Shown here in pieces: positions 23,257-31,624 of a stretch of DNA of 35,440 nt. The position numbers and the translations under genes are program-made. The stretch covers positions 1-35,440 of the forward strand of contig JAQAZZ010000044.1 in NCBI GenBank assembly GCA_032127075.1, read 5' to 3'. The notes beneath the pieces are model-generated. The model was not told the DNA's origin. It searched no databases and worked only from the letters and a program-made list of their open reading frames with translations. How positions within the stretch are numbered: position 1 is the first letter of the stretch; each line of letters begins with the position of its first letter. Source of the stretch: GCA-2699445 sp032127075 (lineage in GTDB: Bacteria > Actinomycetota > Actinomycetes > S36-B12 > GCA-2699445).

Positions 23257-23925
23257 ATGAGCTTCCCGAAGTTCCCAGGTGAGGACGAGGACCCGGAACA
23301 GGCATCAGGGCAGCAACCGTCCCGACCCGACCCCGGCACCGATTCGGACGCGGACCAGCAGGCCCCCGCGCGCGAGAGCGCCGCCCCCGCCGACGGGTCG
23401 GCTGCGGCTGGCGCCGGACAGCCCCCGCCGCCCCCGCCGCCCCCGCCGACTTCGGCTTCGCCCGCGATGGGACCTCCGGTGCCGCCGCCTCCCCACCCGC
23501 CGGGCCCTTACCCCCCCACCGGGCAGATCCCGCCGCCCCCGGGGCCGTCATCCGGGGCCGCATCCGGTCCGGGCTATCCTCCCCCGCCCGCTGCCGGGCT
23601 GGGGCCGCCCCCCGGCTATCCGCGGACTGCCGGTCCCTTGCCGGCGGGTGGGCCCACGGACGGGACGGCCGTCGCCGCACTCGTCTGCGGGATTGTGGGA
23701 TTGCTGATGCTGTGTGCGTGGGGGCTCGGCACGCTGCTGTCGATTGTCGCCCTGATCCTCGGCATCGTCGCCCGCAACCGATTGAGCCAGCCGGGCAATC
23801 AGCAGCGCGGTCGCGGGATGGCGGTCGCGGGGATTGTGCTGGGAGCCATAGGCGCGGTGCTGGGCCTGCTGTTCATCGTCCTGCTGATCATCGCCGCAGT
23901 CGACTCCTCGACCTACTACGGCTGA
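23257..23925 (+). CDS. Proline-rich protein with DUF4190 membrane domain
   Basis: 222 residues. The first 130 are acidic and then extremely rich in Pro, Gly and Ala, with no signal peptide. The last 85 form two membrane hairpins typical of DUF4190: TAVAALVCGIVGLLMLCAWGLGTLLSIVALILGIVARNRL, then RGRGMAVAGIVLGAIGAVLGLLFIVLLIIAAV. DUF4190 proteins often carry disordered proline-rich heads in actinobacteria and have no assigned function. ATG 23257 follows an AAGGTGAGG ribosome site by six bases. It ends by overlapping the convergent Fe-S reductase gene by 10 bp. Confidence 0.82.
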   Translation: MSFPKFPGEDEDPEQASGQQPSRPDPGTDSDADQQAPARESAAPADGSAAAGAGQPPPPPPPPPTSASPAMGPPVPPPPHPPGPYPPTGQIPPPPGPSSGAASGPGYPPPPAAGLGPPPGYPRTAGPLPAGGPTDGTAVAALVCGIVGLLMLCAWGLGTLLSIVALILGIVARNRLSQPGNQQRGRGMAVAGIVLGAIGAVLGLLFIVLLIIAAVDSSTYYG

Positions 23926-26171
23926 GGCTGCTCGGGCTGCGCCACCGACTCCAGCATCAGGCTCGCCAGGTCGACGACCTCGACGTTGGCCGCGCCGCCC
24001 TCTTGCTTGCGCACGGTCACGCCGTCGTTGAGCATGACCGAACAGAACGGGCATGCGACGGCAACCTTGGCGGCGCCGGTCCCGATCGCCTCATCGGCAC
24101 GGTTCTGGTTGACGCGGGTGCCCAGGGTCTCTTCCATCCACATCCGGGCACCACCGGCGCCGCAGCAGAAGGACTTGTCGCCGGACCGTTCCATCTCCAC
24201 CAGGTTCGCCCCGGGGAGCGACTCGATCAGTGCCCGCGGCGGGTTGTAGACCTTGTTGTGCCGGCCCAAGTAGCAGGGGTCGTGGTAGGTGACGGTGTCC
24301 TCCACCCGGTTCACCGGGACCAGTTTCTCCTCGTACACCAGCGAGTGCAGGAGTTGGGAGTAGTGGATTACTTCGTAGTCCCCGCCGAAGTCCGGGTACT
24401 CCCGGCCCAACGTGTTGAGGCAATGCGGGCAGGTGACAACGATCTTCTTGGCGCCGACCTCGTTCAGCATCTCCACGTTCTGGTAGGCCTGCATGAAGAA
24501 CAGCGGTTCGTTGCCCGCGCGGCGAGCCGGATCACCGTTGCAGGTTTCGCCCTCGCCCAGGACCATGAACTCCACACCCGCGGTGTGCAGCAGTTCCGCG
24601 ACAGCCTTCGTGGTCTCTTTGGCACGGTCCTCGTAGGCCCCCGCGCAACCCACCCAGAACAGGTACTCGACGTCATCGGGAATCTTGTCCTCGCCGTCCA
24701 TACCGAACACTCGCACCGGGAAGTCGACTTCCTCGATCCACGCGTTGCGGACGTTGGCGTTCATCCCCCAGGGGTTGCCCTTGTTCTCCAAGTTCTTGAA
24801 CAGTCCGTTCAGTTCGCTCGGGAACTCGGTGTTGATCATCACCTGGTGACGGCGCATGTCCACGAAGTGGTCCACGTGTTCGATGTCCACGGGGCACTGG
24901 TTGACGCAGGCGCCGCAGGTTGTGCATGACCACAGCGCGTCAGCATCGATCACCGGACCCTCATGGGAGCGGTGCCCCTGGGCGTCGTAGCCGTCCGTAG
25001 CGCGGTGGGGGTCGAAATCGCGGGGGCCCACCAGCTCTCGGCCCACCTCCTCGGCCACCCGGTCGGACATCGCCGACAGCACGTCGTCGTCGACCTCGCC
25101 GAACTCCGGGTGCCGGCCGTCGTTGGCCTTCTGCGCCGCGAGCGTGTAGGGCGCCTTGGCGAAGGCATGGTCGCGCAGGTTCATGATCATCAGTTTGGGC
25201 GACAGCGGCTTCTCGGTGTTCCACGCCGGGCATTGGGACTGGCAGCGGCCGCACTCGGTGCAGGTGGCCATGTCCAGCAGGCCCTTCCAGGTGAAGTCCT
25301 CGATCCGGCCAGCGCCGTATGTGGCGTCGTCCGGCGGATCCTCCAGGTTGATGCGCTCGCCGTCGGAGTACATCGGCAGCAGCGGGCCGAGGCCGTCCGG
25401 CCGGCGGGAGGCGCCCACGTTCAGCGGCGCGGTGAAGATGTGCAGGTGCTTGCTGTTGAGGACGAGCACGAGGAAGCCGAGGATCACGGCGATGTGGAGC
25501 CACAGTCCGATGGTCTCCAACCAAGCATTTGTGGTGGGGCCCAGCGGCTCGAGCACGCGGGCGACGGCCTGGGAGGCGAAGGCCCCGGTCATCCCCGCCG
25601 CATCGGCGTCTCCGGCGTATTCCTCCAGGTTGATCTTCGCGCCGCGATACAGCAGCAGCGTCCAGATGACGTTGAAGATCATCAGCAGTACGAGCCAGGC
25701 GCCGGACGTGTGCGATCCGTAGAAACGCGACCAGCGGCCCTTGTCGCTGGGTCTGTTGTTCAGCCGGATGATCAGGAAGATCACGACTCCGATGAACACC
25801 AGCACGACGAAGAGGTCTTCGAGGAAGCGGATGATCGGCCAGGTGCCGATGAACGGGAACGCGAAGCCGTGGATGAAGATCTCGCCGAAAGCCTCGACGA
25901 CGGTCAGACCCAGGACGAGGAATCCGATGAACACGAAGACATGGGCGAGGCCCGGGATGGTCCATTTCAGCAGCTTCTTCTGACCGAGGACCTCGGTTGC
26001 CTCAACCTCGAGTTTGGTGGGGAGGCTGGATTCGTGCCCGGCGGTCTTCTGGCCGGAGCGGACCAACTCCACCAGGAAGCGGGCCCGTTTGGCGGCGAAG
26101 GCGGCCGCGACGAGGATGATTACGATTCCGACGCCCCAGCGCAGTGCGTCCGGCGGTACCGCGGTTTCCAT
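23916..26171 (-). CDS. Membrane-bound iron-sulfur reductase (HdrD/GlpC-like, Rv0338c type)
   Basis: A 751-residue redox protein. The N-terminal 260 residues carry about five or six membrane helices resembling a cytochrome-b/NarI-like module. Two 4Fe-4S clusters follow: CTECGRCQSQCP (about 303) and CTTCGACVNQCP (about 414). Two CCG domains come next: WVGCAG...TCNGDP...TCPHC (about 505-580) and HDPCYLGR...CCGAGG...ACPFC (about 630-707). The second has the full Cys-Cys-Gly motif and the first a variant. This order matches mycobacterial Rv0338c, thought to pass electrons between a cytoplasmic donor and the quinone pool; the substrate is unknown. ATG 26171 is chosen over the upstream TTG because of a GGGAGG site and the membrane segment start. 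It appears monocistronic. Confidence 0.88.
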   Translation of the reverse strand: METAVPPDALRWGVGIVIILVAAAFAAKRARFLVELVRSGQKTAGHESSLPTKLEVEATEVLGQKKLLKWTIPGLAHVFVFIGFLVLGLTVVEAFGEIFIHGFAFPFIGTWPIIRFLEDLFVVLVFIGVVIFLIIRLNNRPSDKGRWSRFYGSHTSGAWLVLLMIFNVIWTLLLYRGAKINLEEYAGDADAAGMTGAFASQAVARVLEPLGPTTNAWLETIGLWLHIAVILGFLVLVLNSKHLHIFTAPLNVGASRRPDGLGPLLPMYSDGERINLEDPPDDATYGAGRIEDFTWKGLLDMATCTECGRCQSQCPAWNTEKPLSPKLMIMNLRDHAFAKAPYTLAAQKANDGRHPEFGEVDDDVLSAMSDRVAEEVGRELVGPRDFDPHRATDGYDAQGHRSHEGPVIDADALWSCTTCGACVNQCPVDIEHVDHFVDMRRHQVMINTEFPSELNGLFKNLENKGNPWGMNANVRNAWIEEVDFPVRVFGMDGEDKIPDDVEYLFWVGCAGAYEDRAKETTKAVAELLHTAGVEFMVLGEGETCNGDPARRAGNEPLFFMQAYQNVEMLNEVGAKKIVVTCPHCLNTLGREYPDFGGDYEVIHYSQLLHSLVYEEKLVPVNRVEDTVTYHDPCYLGRHNKVYNPPRALIESLPGANLVEMERSGDKSFCCGAGGARMWMEETLGTRVNQNRADEAIGTGAAKVAVACPFCSVMLNDGVTVRKQEGGAANVEVVDLASLMLESVAQPEQPQP

Positions 26172-26190
26172 GTCGCCTCCCGAGTCCTCA

Positions 26191-26204
26191 TGCCCTCTAG
26201 GGCA
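26191..26204. promoter_or_regulatory. TGCCCT-CT-AGGGCA palindrome upstream of the Fe-S reductase gene
   Basis: A perfect 6-bp inverted repeat with a 2-base spacer, 20 bp before the ATG and just downstream of a TAGTAT-like -10 box on the minus strand. The position would suit a repressor site. The regulator is unknown. Confidence 0.4.
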
Positions 26205-26365
26205 CAACCCTGTTTGATACTACTGTCGGGTAACTTCCCGCCACCATCGGTGTGCGGGCACCCGGTGTGTGACGTGCCACACGCCAGCGGGGACGGCGCA
26301 CTACCGTGTAGCTGCGGATCCCGGCGTGCTCGCGCCGACGGGCCGTCGACCGGACAGGTGGGGCC

Positions 26366-28003
26366 ATGTCGTTGGCAGCGGATCAGGTGATCACGGGCCG
26401 GAAGCGCTGGATCGCGCTGCTGTTCCTGGCGCTCGGCGTCGCGATGATCATCTTGGACGCCACGGTGGTGAATGTCGCCATCCCGACGATCGTGCGCGAT
26501 CTGGGACTGACCACGACGGACGCCGAGTGGGTGAATGCGGCCTACGCGCTCACCTTCGCCTCATTGCTGCTGCTCTCGGGGCGGTTGGCGGACCTGTTCG
26601 GGCGCCGCTCGATGTTCCTCGCCGGTGTTGTCGTCTTCGCGGGGGCCAGCCTTCTCGTGGCCGCATCCGGCGGGGCGGCCGCGCTCATCGCTGCCCGGGC
26701 GCTGCAGGGAGTCGGTGGCGCGATGATCCTGCCCGCGTCGCTCTCGGTGCTGAACGCGGTCTACCGGGGCCGGGATCGTGCGGTGGCTTTTGCGGTCTGG
26801 GGCGCGACCATCGGTGGAATGGCGGCGCTGGGGCCGCTTGTCGGCGGATGGCTGACCACCAACGCATCGTGGCACTGGGCATTCCTGATCAACGTCCCGA
26901 TCGCCGCCGCCGTTGTGGTCGGTGTGCTTGCGCTGGTGCCCGAGACGAAGGACCCGGCCTTGCGACGGGGGATCGATCTGCCCGGCGCGATCCTGGGGAC
27001 CGCCGGGCTGGCGCTGTTCGTGTTCGGCCTCATCGAGGGCCAGAACTACGGTTGGCTGGCTGCGAAGAAGCCGTTTGCGCTGGGTGCGTGGGAGTGGCCC
27101 CTCGTCGGGGTGTCGCCCGCGGCTGTGGGATTGATCGGCGGCCTCGTGCTCCTCGCGGTGATGGTGGCGGTGGAGCGGCGGCGGCTGCGGGCCGACAGGA
27201 TCGTGCTGGTGGACCTGCGGTTGTTCCGGATCAGGACCTTCGGGGTCGGGAACCTGGTGGCCGCGGTTGTGAGCCTTGGCGAGTTCGGGCTGCTCTTCGC
27301 CCTGCCCCTCTTCCTGCAGTCCGCGGTCGGCTACGACGCCCTGCAGACCGGGGTCATCCTCTTGGCCCTCGCCCTGGGCTCGTTCGTCGCCAGCGGGGCC
27401 GGGGCCGGGCTCGCGCAACGGATCGGTCCGGTTCCGGTGCTGCGCACCGGGATGGCCCTGGAAGTCCTCGGAGTCCTCATGATCACGCTGGTCGTCTCCA
27501 CGACTGTGTCCGGCTGGGCGCTCGCGCCGGGGTTGTTCGTCTACGGGATGGGGGTGGGCTTCGCGACCGCACAGCTCACCGGCGTCATCCTGTCCGACGT
27601 CCCGGTGGCGGAGTCCGGCCAGGCCTCCGCAGTACAGTCCACGTCCCGCCAGGTCGGCGCGGCCATCGGGACCGCGCTGCTGGGCGCGACCCTGGTCGCC
27701 GGTTTGGGAGGTGTGACCACACAGCTGGAACAGGCGGGCGTGCCCGACGCGCAGGCTCAGCAGGTTGCGGCCGACCTGCAGGAATCTGCCGGCACGTCCA
27801 TCACGGCCCTCCCGCGCCAACCTGGCGGTGACGTGCTCTTCGCCGCGGCGGGCGACGGATTCGCCCAGGCCACTCAGTACGTCGGCTACGTCGCCGCCGG
27901 ACTGATCAGCCTCGGCTTCCTGGCCGCGCTGCTGCTTCCCACGGGCGCGGCCCGAACCGAGGCCGCGGGCTACGTCACGGCTCGCGGCGAACCTGCGCCG
28001 TAG
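26366..28003 (+). CDS. MFS drug exporter, DHA2 family (14 TM)
   Basis: A 545-residue proton-driven efflux pump. The N-terminus (RKRWIALLFLALGVAMIILDATVVNVAIPTI) is the hallmark of DHA2 pumps, with the acidic residue of TM1 in LDATVVNVAIP. Motif A is GRLADLFGRRSMF (about residue 72) and motif C is ALGPLVGGWL (about residue 151). Hydrophobicity suits 14 helices. The last third holds a loop with QVAADLQESAGTS before the final helix. Substrates are usually dyes, antiseptics or antibiotics, but the sequence cannot tell. ATG 26366 follows a GGTGGGG stretch. It is convergent with the MMPL gene, so drug efflux genes of two families lie side by side. Confidence 0.9.
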   Translation: MSLAADQVITGRKRWIALLFLALGVAMIILDATVVNVAIPTIVRDLGLTTTDAEWVNAAYALTFASLLLLSGRLADLFGRRSMFLAGVVVFAGASLLVAASGGAAALIAARALQGVGGAMILPASLSVLNAVYRGRDRAVAFAVWGATIGGMAALGPLVGGWLTTNASWHWAFLINVPIAAAVVVGVLALVPETKDPALRRGIDLPGAILGTAGLALFVFGLIEGQNYGWLAAKKPFALGAWEWPLVGVSPAAVGLIGGLVLLAVMVAVERRRLRADRIVLVDLRLFRIRTFGVGNLVAAVVSLGEFGLLFALPLFLQSAVGYDALQTGVILLALALGSFVASGAGAGLAQRIGPVPVLRTGMALEVLGVLMITLVVSTTVSGWALAPGLFVYGMGVGFATAQLTGVILSDVPVAESGQASAVQSTSRQVGAAIGTALLGATLVAGLGGVTTQLEQAGVPDAQAQQVAADLQESAGTSITALPRQPGGDVLFAAAGDGFAQATQYVGYVAAGLISLGFLAALLLPTGAARTEAAGYVTARGEPAP

Positions 28004-28036
28004 CGCGGGGCTGCCGTTCCGTACGGTCCGGTGGGA

Positions 28037-30433
28037 TCAACGCCCGACGGGGAGTTTGTCGGCTTCCTCGTCGGGGATGTCGTCGATCTCAGCGGCCTCG
28101 TAGGCGATGTCATCTTCGCTCTCGACCGCCACCGACGGCAGGATCCGGTCCAGCCAGCCGGGCAGCCACCAGTTGGCGTTGCCGAGCTGGTACATGAGGG
28201 ACGGCACGATGATCAGCCGGACGATGAAGGCGTCGAACAGCACGGCGGTGGACAGCGCCAGCCCGAACAGTTTGATGGTCGAGTCGTTGCCGAGCACGAA
28301 CGCGGAGAAGACGCTGAACATGATCGCCGCCGCGATCGCGACCACACGTCCCGAAGCCGCGAGACCGCGACGCACGGCCTTGCGGTTGTCGAGCGTGTGG
28401 CTCCATTCCTCCTGCATGCGGCTGACCAGGAACACCTGGTAGTCCATCGACAGGCCGAAGAGGATCGCGAAGACCATGATCGGCAGGAACGGCATGATCG
28501 GCCCGGTGCCGGAGAGGCCGATGGCATCGGCCAGCCAGCCCCACTGGAACACGGCCACGGTCACACCCATCGCGGCAGCCAGCGACAGCAGGCTGGTGAC
28601 GGCGCCGGTGAGCGGCACGAGGATCGAGCGGAACAGCAGCACCAGGGTCAGGAACCCCAGGCCGATGACCACGGTCAGGAACAGCGGCAGGGCGTCGACC
28701 AGCACAGTGGTGAAGTCCGACGTGATCGCCTGCGTGCCGCCGACGTAGGCGGTCACACCGCCCGATTCGCTCGCCGCCGGGATCACCTCGGCCCGCATGC
28801 GGTCCAGCAGTTCAGTCGTCGCCTCATCCTGTGGGCCGGAGTTGGGAACCACCTGCATCGCCGTGACGCTCTGGCCGGGCTGCATCGGGTAGGGCACTGC
28901 GGCGGCGACGCCGGGATCGGCGGAGATCGCGCCGGCCAGCTGCTGCACTGCGGCGTCGTCAGCGGGCTGGTCGGTCTCCACCGCGACGATGAACGGGCCG
29001 TTGATGCCGGGTCCGAATCCAGTGACCAGGAGGTCGTAGGCAGTTCTGGCCGAGCTGTCGGGGGCCTTGCCGCTGTCATCGGTGAAGCCCAGGCGCAGGG
29101 AGGCGATGGGGGCGGCGATGACGAGCAGCACCACCAGAGCCAGGGCGCCGACGGGCCGGTAGTGCTTCTCCAGCCACCTGCCGTACCGCGCGAAGCCGCC
29201 GCCGTCGGGGTTGTGCTCCTTGGGCCGTCGGGCCCAGGGCATGCGCAGTGAGAAAGCCTTGCGGCCGAGCAGGGACAGCACCGCCGGCAGCAGCCACGTG
29301 GCGCCGATCATCATCATCACCACAGTGGCGGCGGCCGCGACGGCGAGGCCGTTGAAGAAGTCGATCTGCAGCACGAACAGGCCGAGCAGGGCGATCACCA
29401 CGGTTGCGGCGGCGAAGACGACGGCGCGGCCGGAGGTGCGGACCGATTCCATCGCCGCGTCCCGCGGCTCCCGGCCGGCATCCAGCGCCTGCTTGTAGCG
29501 GTTGATCACGAACAGCGAGTAGTCGATCCCGACGCCCAGGCCGATCATCGCCGCCAGCGTCGGGGCGAAGGTGGCCACGTCGAGGTAGTTTGCGGTGATC
29601 AGGACCAGCGCCTGCCCCACGGCGAGGGAGAAGATGGCGGACAGGATCGGCAGGAACGCACCGACCAGCGAACCGAACGTGAACAGCAGGATGATGAGGG
29701 CCACGGTGACGCCGATGCCCTCGCTGCTCGGTGGTTCCTGACCGGCGAATTCCAGGGCTTGGCCGTTGGCGCCGACCGTGAGACCGTCTTGGCCGTCGGC
29801 GGCCGTGACGGCATCCAGCAGTGCCGTGACATCGGCGGGATCCAGGTCCTCGGCTGCGCCGGAGAAGTTGACGGTGGCATAGGCGACGCTCTCATCGACG
29901 CTGATACCCGCCGGGCCCAAGCCCGCCAGCACCTTCGCCTGCTCCGGGGACGGCTGCCCCTGGGTGGGATCACCCGAACCCTGTTCCCCCTGGCCGGGCG
30001 CCTGCCCGGCGCCGCCCTGGCCCTGGCCCGAGTCGGCGGCAGCCCGGTCGCCGGCGGCGGAGCCGGGCTGGTCCGTGGGGCACGCGGCCCCCAGCGGCTC
30101 GCCGAAGGGGCCGATGACACAGGACACCCCGGGCACCTCTGAGATCGTCTCCAGCATCTGCGACACCGGGGCCACCACCTCCGGCTGCGTGGCGGAACCG
30201 CTCTGGGGGCTCCAGACGATCCTCGCCGTCGCCGCGGTCAACGAGTCCGACGAGCCGGGTATCTGTTCGAGGAGTTCCTGGGCCTCCGCCGATTCAGTGT
30301 CGGGCAGGGAGAAGGAGTTGTTGTACGTGCCGCCGAATGATGCGGCAAGGCCCACAATCGTCGCGGCGAAGAGGACCCACGCCAAGATCGCGGTCTTCGG
30401 CTTGGTCACGGCCCAGCGAGAGATCGGTCCCAC
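28037..30433 (-). CDS. MMPL-family RND exporter
   Basis: A 798-residue RND-type membrane exporter with the two-fold MMPL layout: one helix, a large outer domain, five helices, then the same again. The proton-relay Asp-Tyr pairs are intact in GLGVGIDYSLFVINRYKQAL (about residue 303) and GLSMDYQVFLVSRMQEEW (about residue 663). The first outer domain carries a low-complexity insert rich in Gly, Gln and Ala (about residues 122-163). MMPL proteins export lipids or drugs in actinobacteria. A GTG start has TGGAG seven bases upstream. The divergent MarR gene and shared twin operators suggest that MarR controls it. Confidence 0.9.
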   Translation of the reverse strand: MGPISRWAVTKPKTAILAWVLFAATIVGLAASFGGTYNNSFSLPDTESAEAQELLEQIPGSSDSLTAATARIVWSPQSGSATQPEVVAPVSQMLETISEVPGVSCVIGPFGEPLGAACPTDQPGSAAGDRAAADSGQGQGGAGQAPGQGEQGSGDPTQGQPSPEQAKVLAGLGPAGISVDESVAYATVNFSGAAEDLDPADVTALLDAVTAADGQDGLTVGANGQALEFAGQEPPSSEGIGVTVALIILLFTFGSLVGAFLPILSAIFSLAVGQALVLITANYLDVATFAPTLAAMIGLGVGIDYSLFVINRYKQALDAGREPRDAAMESVRTSGRAVVFAAATVVIALLGLFVLQIDFFNGLAVAAAATVVMMMIGATWLLPAVLSLLGRKAFSLRMPWARRPKEHNPDGGGFARYGRWLEKHYRPVGALALVVLLVIAAPIASLRLGFTDDSGKAPDSSARTAYDLLVTGFGPGINGPFIVAVETDQPADDAAVQQLAGAISADPGVAAAVPYPMQPGQSVTAMQVVPNSGPQDEATTELLDRMRAEVIPAASESGGVTAYVGGTQAITSDFTTVLVDALPLFLTVVIGLGFLTLVLLFRSILVPLTGAVTSLLSLAAAMGVTVAVFQWGWLADAIGLSGTGPIMPFLPIMVFAILFGLSMDYQVFLVSRMQEEWSHTLDNRKAVRRGLAASGRVVAIAAAIMFSVFSAFVLGNDSTIKLFGLALSTAVLFDAFIVRLIIVPSLMYQLGNANWWLPGWLDRILPSVAVESEDDIAYEAAEIDDIPDEEADKLPVGR

Positions 30434-30462
30434 GAGTAGCTCCAGTCAGAGTTCGGCGTCTA

Positions 30463-30473
30463 TGTGTCGCACA
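30463..30473. promoter_or_regulatory. MarR-type operator 1 (TGTG-TCG-CACA)
   Basis: The 11-bp palindrome TGTGTCGCACA lies in the 141-bp region between the MMPL and MarR genes. An identical copy lies 34 bp away. This is the expected place for MarR autoregulatory sites. Confidence 0.55.
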
Positions 30474-30487
30474 CACTTCTTGCACGC

Positions 30488-30493
30488 TACGAT
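30488..30493 (+). promoter_or_regulatory. TACGAT -10 box of the MarR gene
   Basis: TACGAT sits between the two palindromes, four bases before the second, so a repressor bound there would block the start site. The ribosome site GGGAGG is at 30564-30569. Confidence 0.4.
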
Positions 30494-30496
30494 CTG

Positions 30497-30507
30497 TGTG
30501 TCGCACA
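30497..30507. promoter_or_regulatory. MarR-type operator 2 (TGTG-TCG-CACA)
   Basis: Second exact copy of TGTGTCGCACA; the centre-to-centre distance to copy 1 is 34 bp. It overlaps the expected transcription start of the MarR gene. Confidence 0.55.
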
Positions 30508-30574
30508 TGCAATTCCGCACCGGGGAGAAGTCGCGCGGATCACATGTGGCGATCTGCGAAGTCGGGAGGTGGCC

Positions 30575-31138
30575 ATGGGCGCTCCAGCGGGCATCGTGCC
30601 CGGGCAGGCCGCCGCGGCTGGCGATGAGGCGGCCCTCGATCCCCAGATCGTTCAGCGGCTGGATCGCGTGATGCTGCGGATGCGCCGCAGTGTGGCCAAG
30701 CCGCCCGCAGCGAGCCTGCCGATCCCCGCCATGGGGCACTGCGTCGATTTCGCCAAGGTCATGGCCTGCCTCGCAGTGGCCGAGGAATCGGACGACCATC
30801 GGGGCTCGACGACGGTGAAAGATGTCGCGGCCTCGCTGGAGTTGGAGCATTCCACCGCCAGCCGCCTGCTGTCGGAGGCGGAGTCCGACGGTCTCCTGGA
30901 CCGGCACAGCGATCCGGACGACCGCCGCCGGACCGTGGTCTCGCTGACCGGCGGAGGTCGGGCCGTGGTGGCGGAGAGCACGGCAATGCGCACGCGGGTC
31001 ATCTCCGACGTGTTCGCGCAGTGGGATCCAGCCGACCTCGAAGCGCTCGTCGGCCTGTTGGAGCGCATGGTCGCCACCATCGCCGAGCGGATGCCGAAAG
31101 CCGTGGCGGAACTGGCCTCCGACGGTCCGCCCTGCTGA
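30575..31138 (+). CDS. MarR-family transcriptional regulator
   Basis: A 187-residue winged-helix repressor. The DNA-binding part runs from about residue 80: STTVKDVAASLELEHSTASRLLSEAESDGLLDRHSDPDDRRRTVVSLTGGGRAVV, with the recognition helix (STASRLLSEAE) and the wing motif DPDDRRRTVVSLT typical of MarR. The flanking helices form the dimer interface. The first 30 residues are low in complexity. ATG 30575 has GGGAGG five bases upstream; longer upstream frames cross the operators and are rejected. It is divergent from the MMPL gene with two identical palindromes between them, so autoregulation and control of the exporter are likely. The ligand is unknown. Confidence 0.9.
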   Translation: MGAPAGIVPGQAAAAGDEAALDPQIVQRLDRVMLRMRRSVAKPPAASLPIPAMGHCVDFAKVMACLAVAEESDDHRGSTTVKDVAASLELEHSTASRLLSEAESDGLLDRHSDPDDRRRTVVSLTGGGRAVVAESTAMRTRVISDVFAQWDPADLEALVGLLERMVATIAERMPKAVAELASDGPPC

Positions 31139-31167
31139 TCCGCGTGGCTAGGATCCGGCCAGGGCGG
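31127..31167. terminator. Bidirectional two-part hairpin at the convergent MarR/redoxin gene ends
   Basis: The outer stem CCGCCCTG (31127-31134) pairs with CAGGGCGG (31160-31167). The inner stem GATCC (31137-31141) pairs with GGATC (31151-31155) around a 9-base loop. The MarR stop lies in the stem and the other gene's stop in the loop, so one structure may end both transcripts. Confidence 0.55.
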
Positions 31168-31624
31168 TGCGGATGCGCTCGAAGGATTCGACGGTCGGGC
31201 GGTCCCGAGCATCGGCCAGGACGCCGCCATCCCGCCGCACCACCGCGGCCAGCACCACCTGGTCGCCCTCTGCTTCCATCTGCCGGAGGAAAGCGTCCAC
31301 GTCGGTGTAGCAGGTCCAGGTGCGGGCGTTGACCGCTGGATCGCCGATTCCCGAGGCCATGCCGCCGTCGATGAACGGCCGCGCCGGGGCCCATCTGCGC
31401 TTGAGCATCGGGACCTCGATCACCGCTGTCGTGGACGTCTGCGGCAGGTGCAGCGTGGTCGCCGGGACACCGGCACGCACGAGCAGGTCGATCCACCGGT
31501 CGACATCCTGCTGGTGGCGTTGGTGGAAGGCGGTGATCACCGCCGTCCTTTCGGCCGGCAGCTGCTCCGGGATCACGAAGTCGCTCCCCGCCAGCGAACG
31601 GACCGCGAGATCGGGGAACCTCAC
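31148..31624 (-). CDS. Redoxin-like (thioredoxin-fold) protein without CxxC
   Basis: 158 residues. The pattern VRFPDLAVRSLAGSDFVIPEQLPAERTAVITAFHQRHQQDVDRWI, then AVIEVPMLKRRW, PFIDGGMASGIGD and a final RDGGVLADARDRP, resembles a thioredoxin-fold group related to AhpC/TSA or Atp10-like proteins, where 'l.g....lP.....r.l....F.' opens the domain. It has a single Cys (WTCYTD) and no CxxC, so it is unlikely to be a classic disulphide reductase. GTG 31624 overlaps the TGA of the upstream gene in GTGA, so the two are translationally coupled. The longer frame upstream is a shadow of that gene. Its role is unknown; a partner of the F420 enzyme is an inference from the coupling. Confidence 0.6.
   Translation of the reverse strand: MRFPDLAVRSLAGSDFVIPEQLPAERTAVITAFHQRHQQDVDRWIDLLVRAGVPATTLHLPQTSTTAVIEVPMLKRRWAPARPFIDGGMASGIGDPAVNARTWTCYTDVDAFLRQMEAEGDQVVLAAVVRRDGGVLADARDRPTVESFERIRTALAGS

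Noticed and set aside
24963..26390. Long open frame (475 codons) on the plus strand
   Set aside because: Antisense shadow of the Fe-S reductase gene, with no recognisable domain and His/Asp/Glu/Gln-rich shadow composition.
26269..27831. Open frame of 520 codons on the plus strand in another frame
   Set aside because: Overlaps the DHA2 exporter, whose protein is unmistakable; this frame is Arg/Gly-rich with no domain.
28031..29251. Open frame of 406 codons on the plus strand
   Set aside because: Antisense to the MMPL gene; composition is typical of a high-GC shadow frame.
30541..30548. CACATGTG as a third MarR operator
   Set aside because: Short, lacks the TCG centre of the other two and may be chance.
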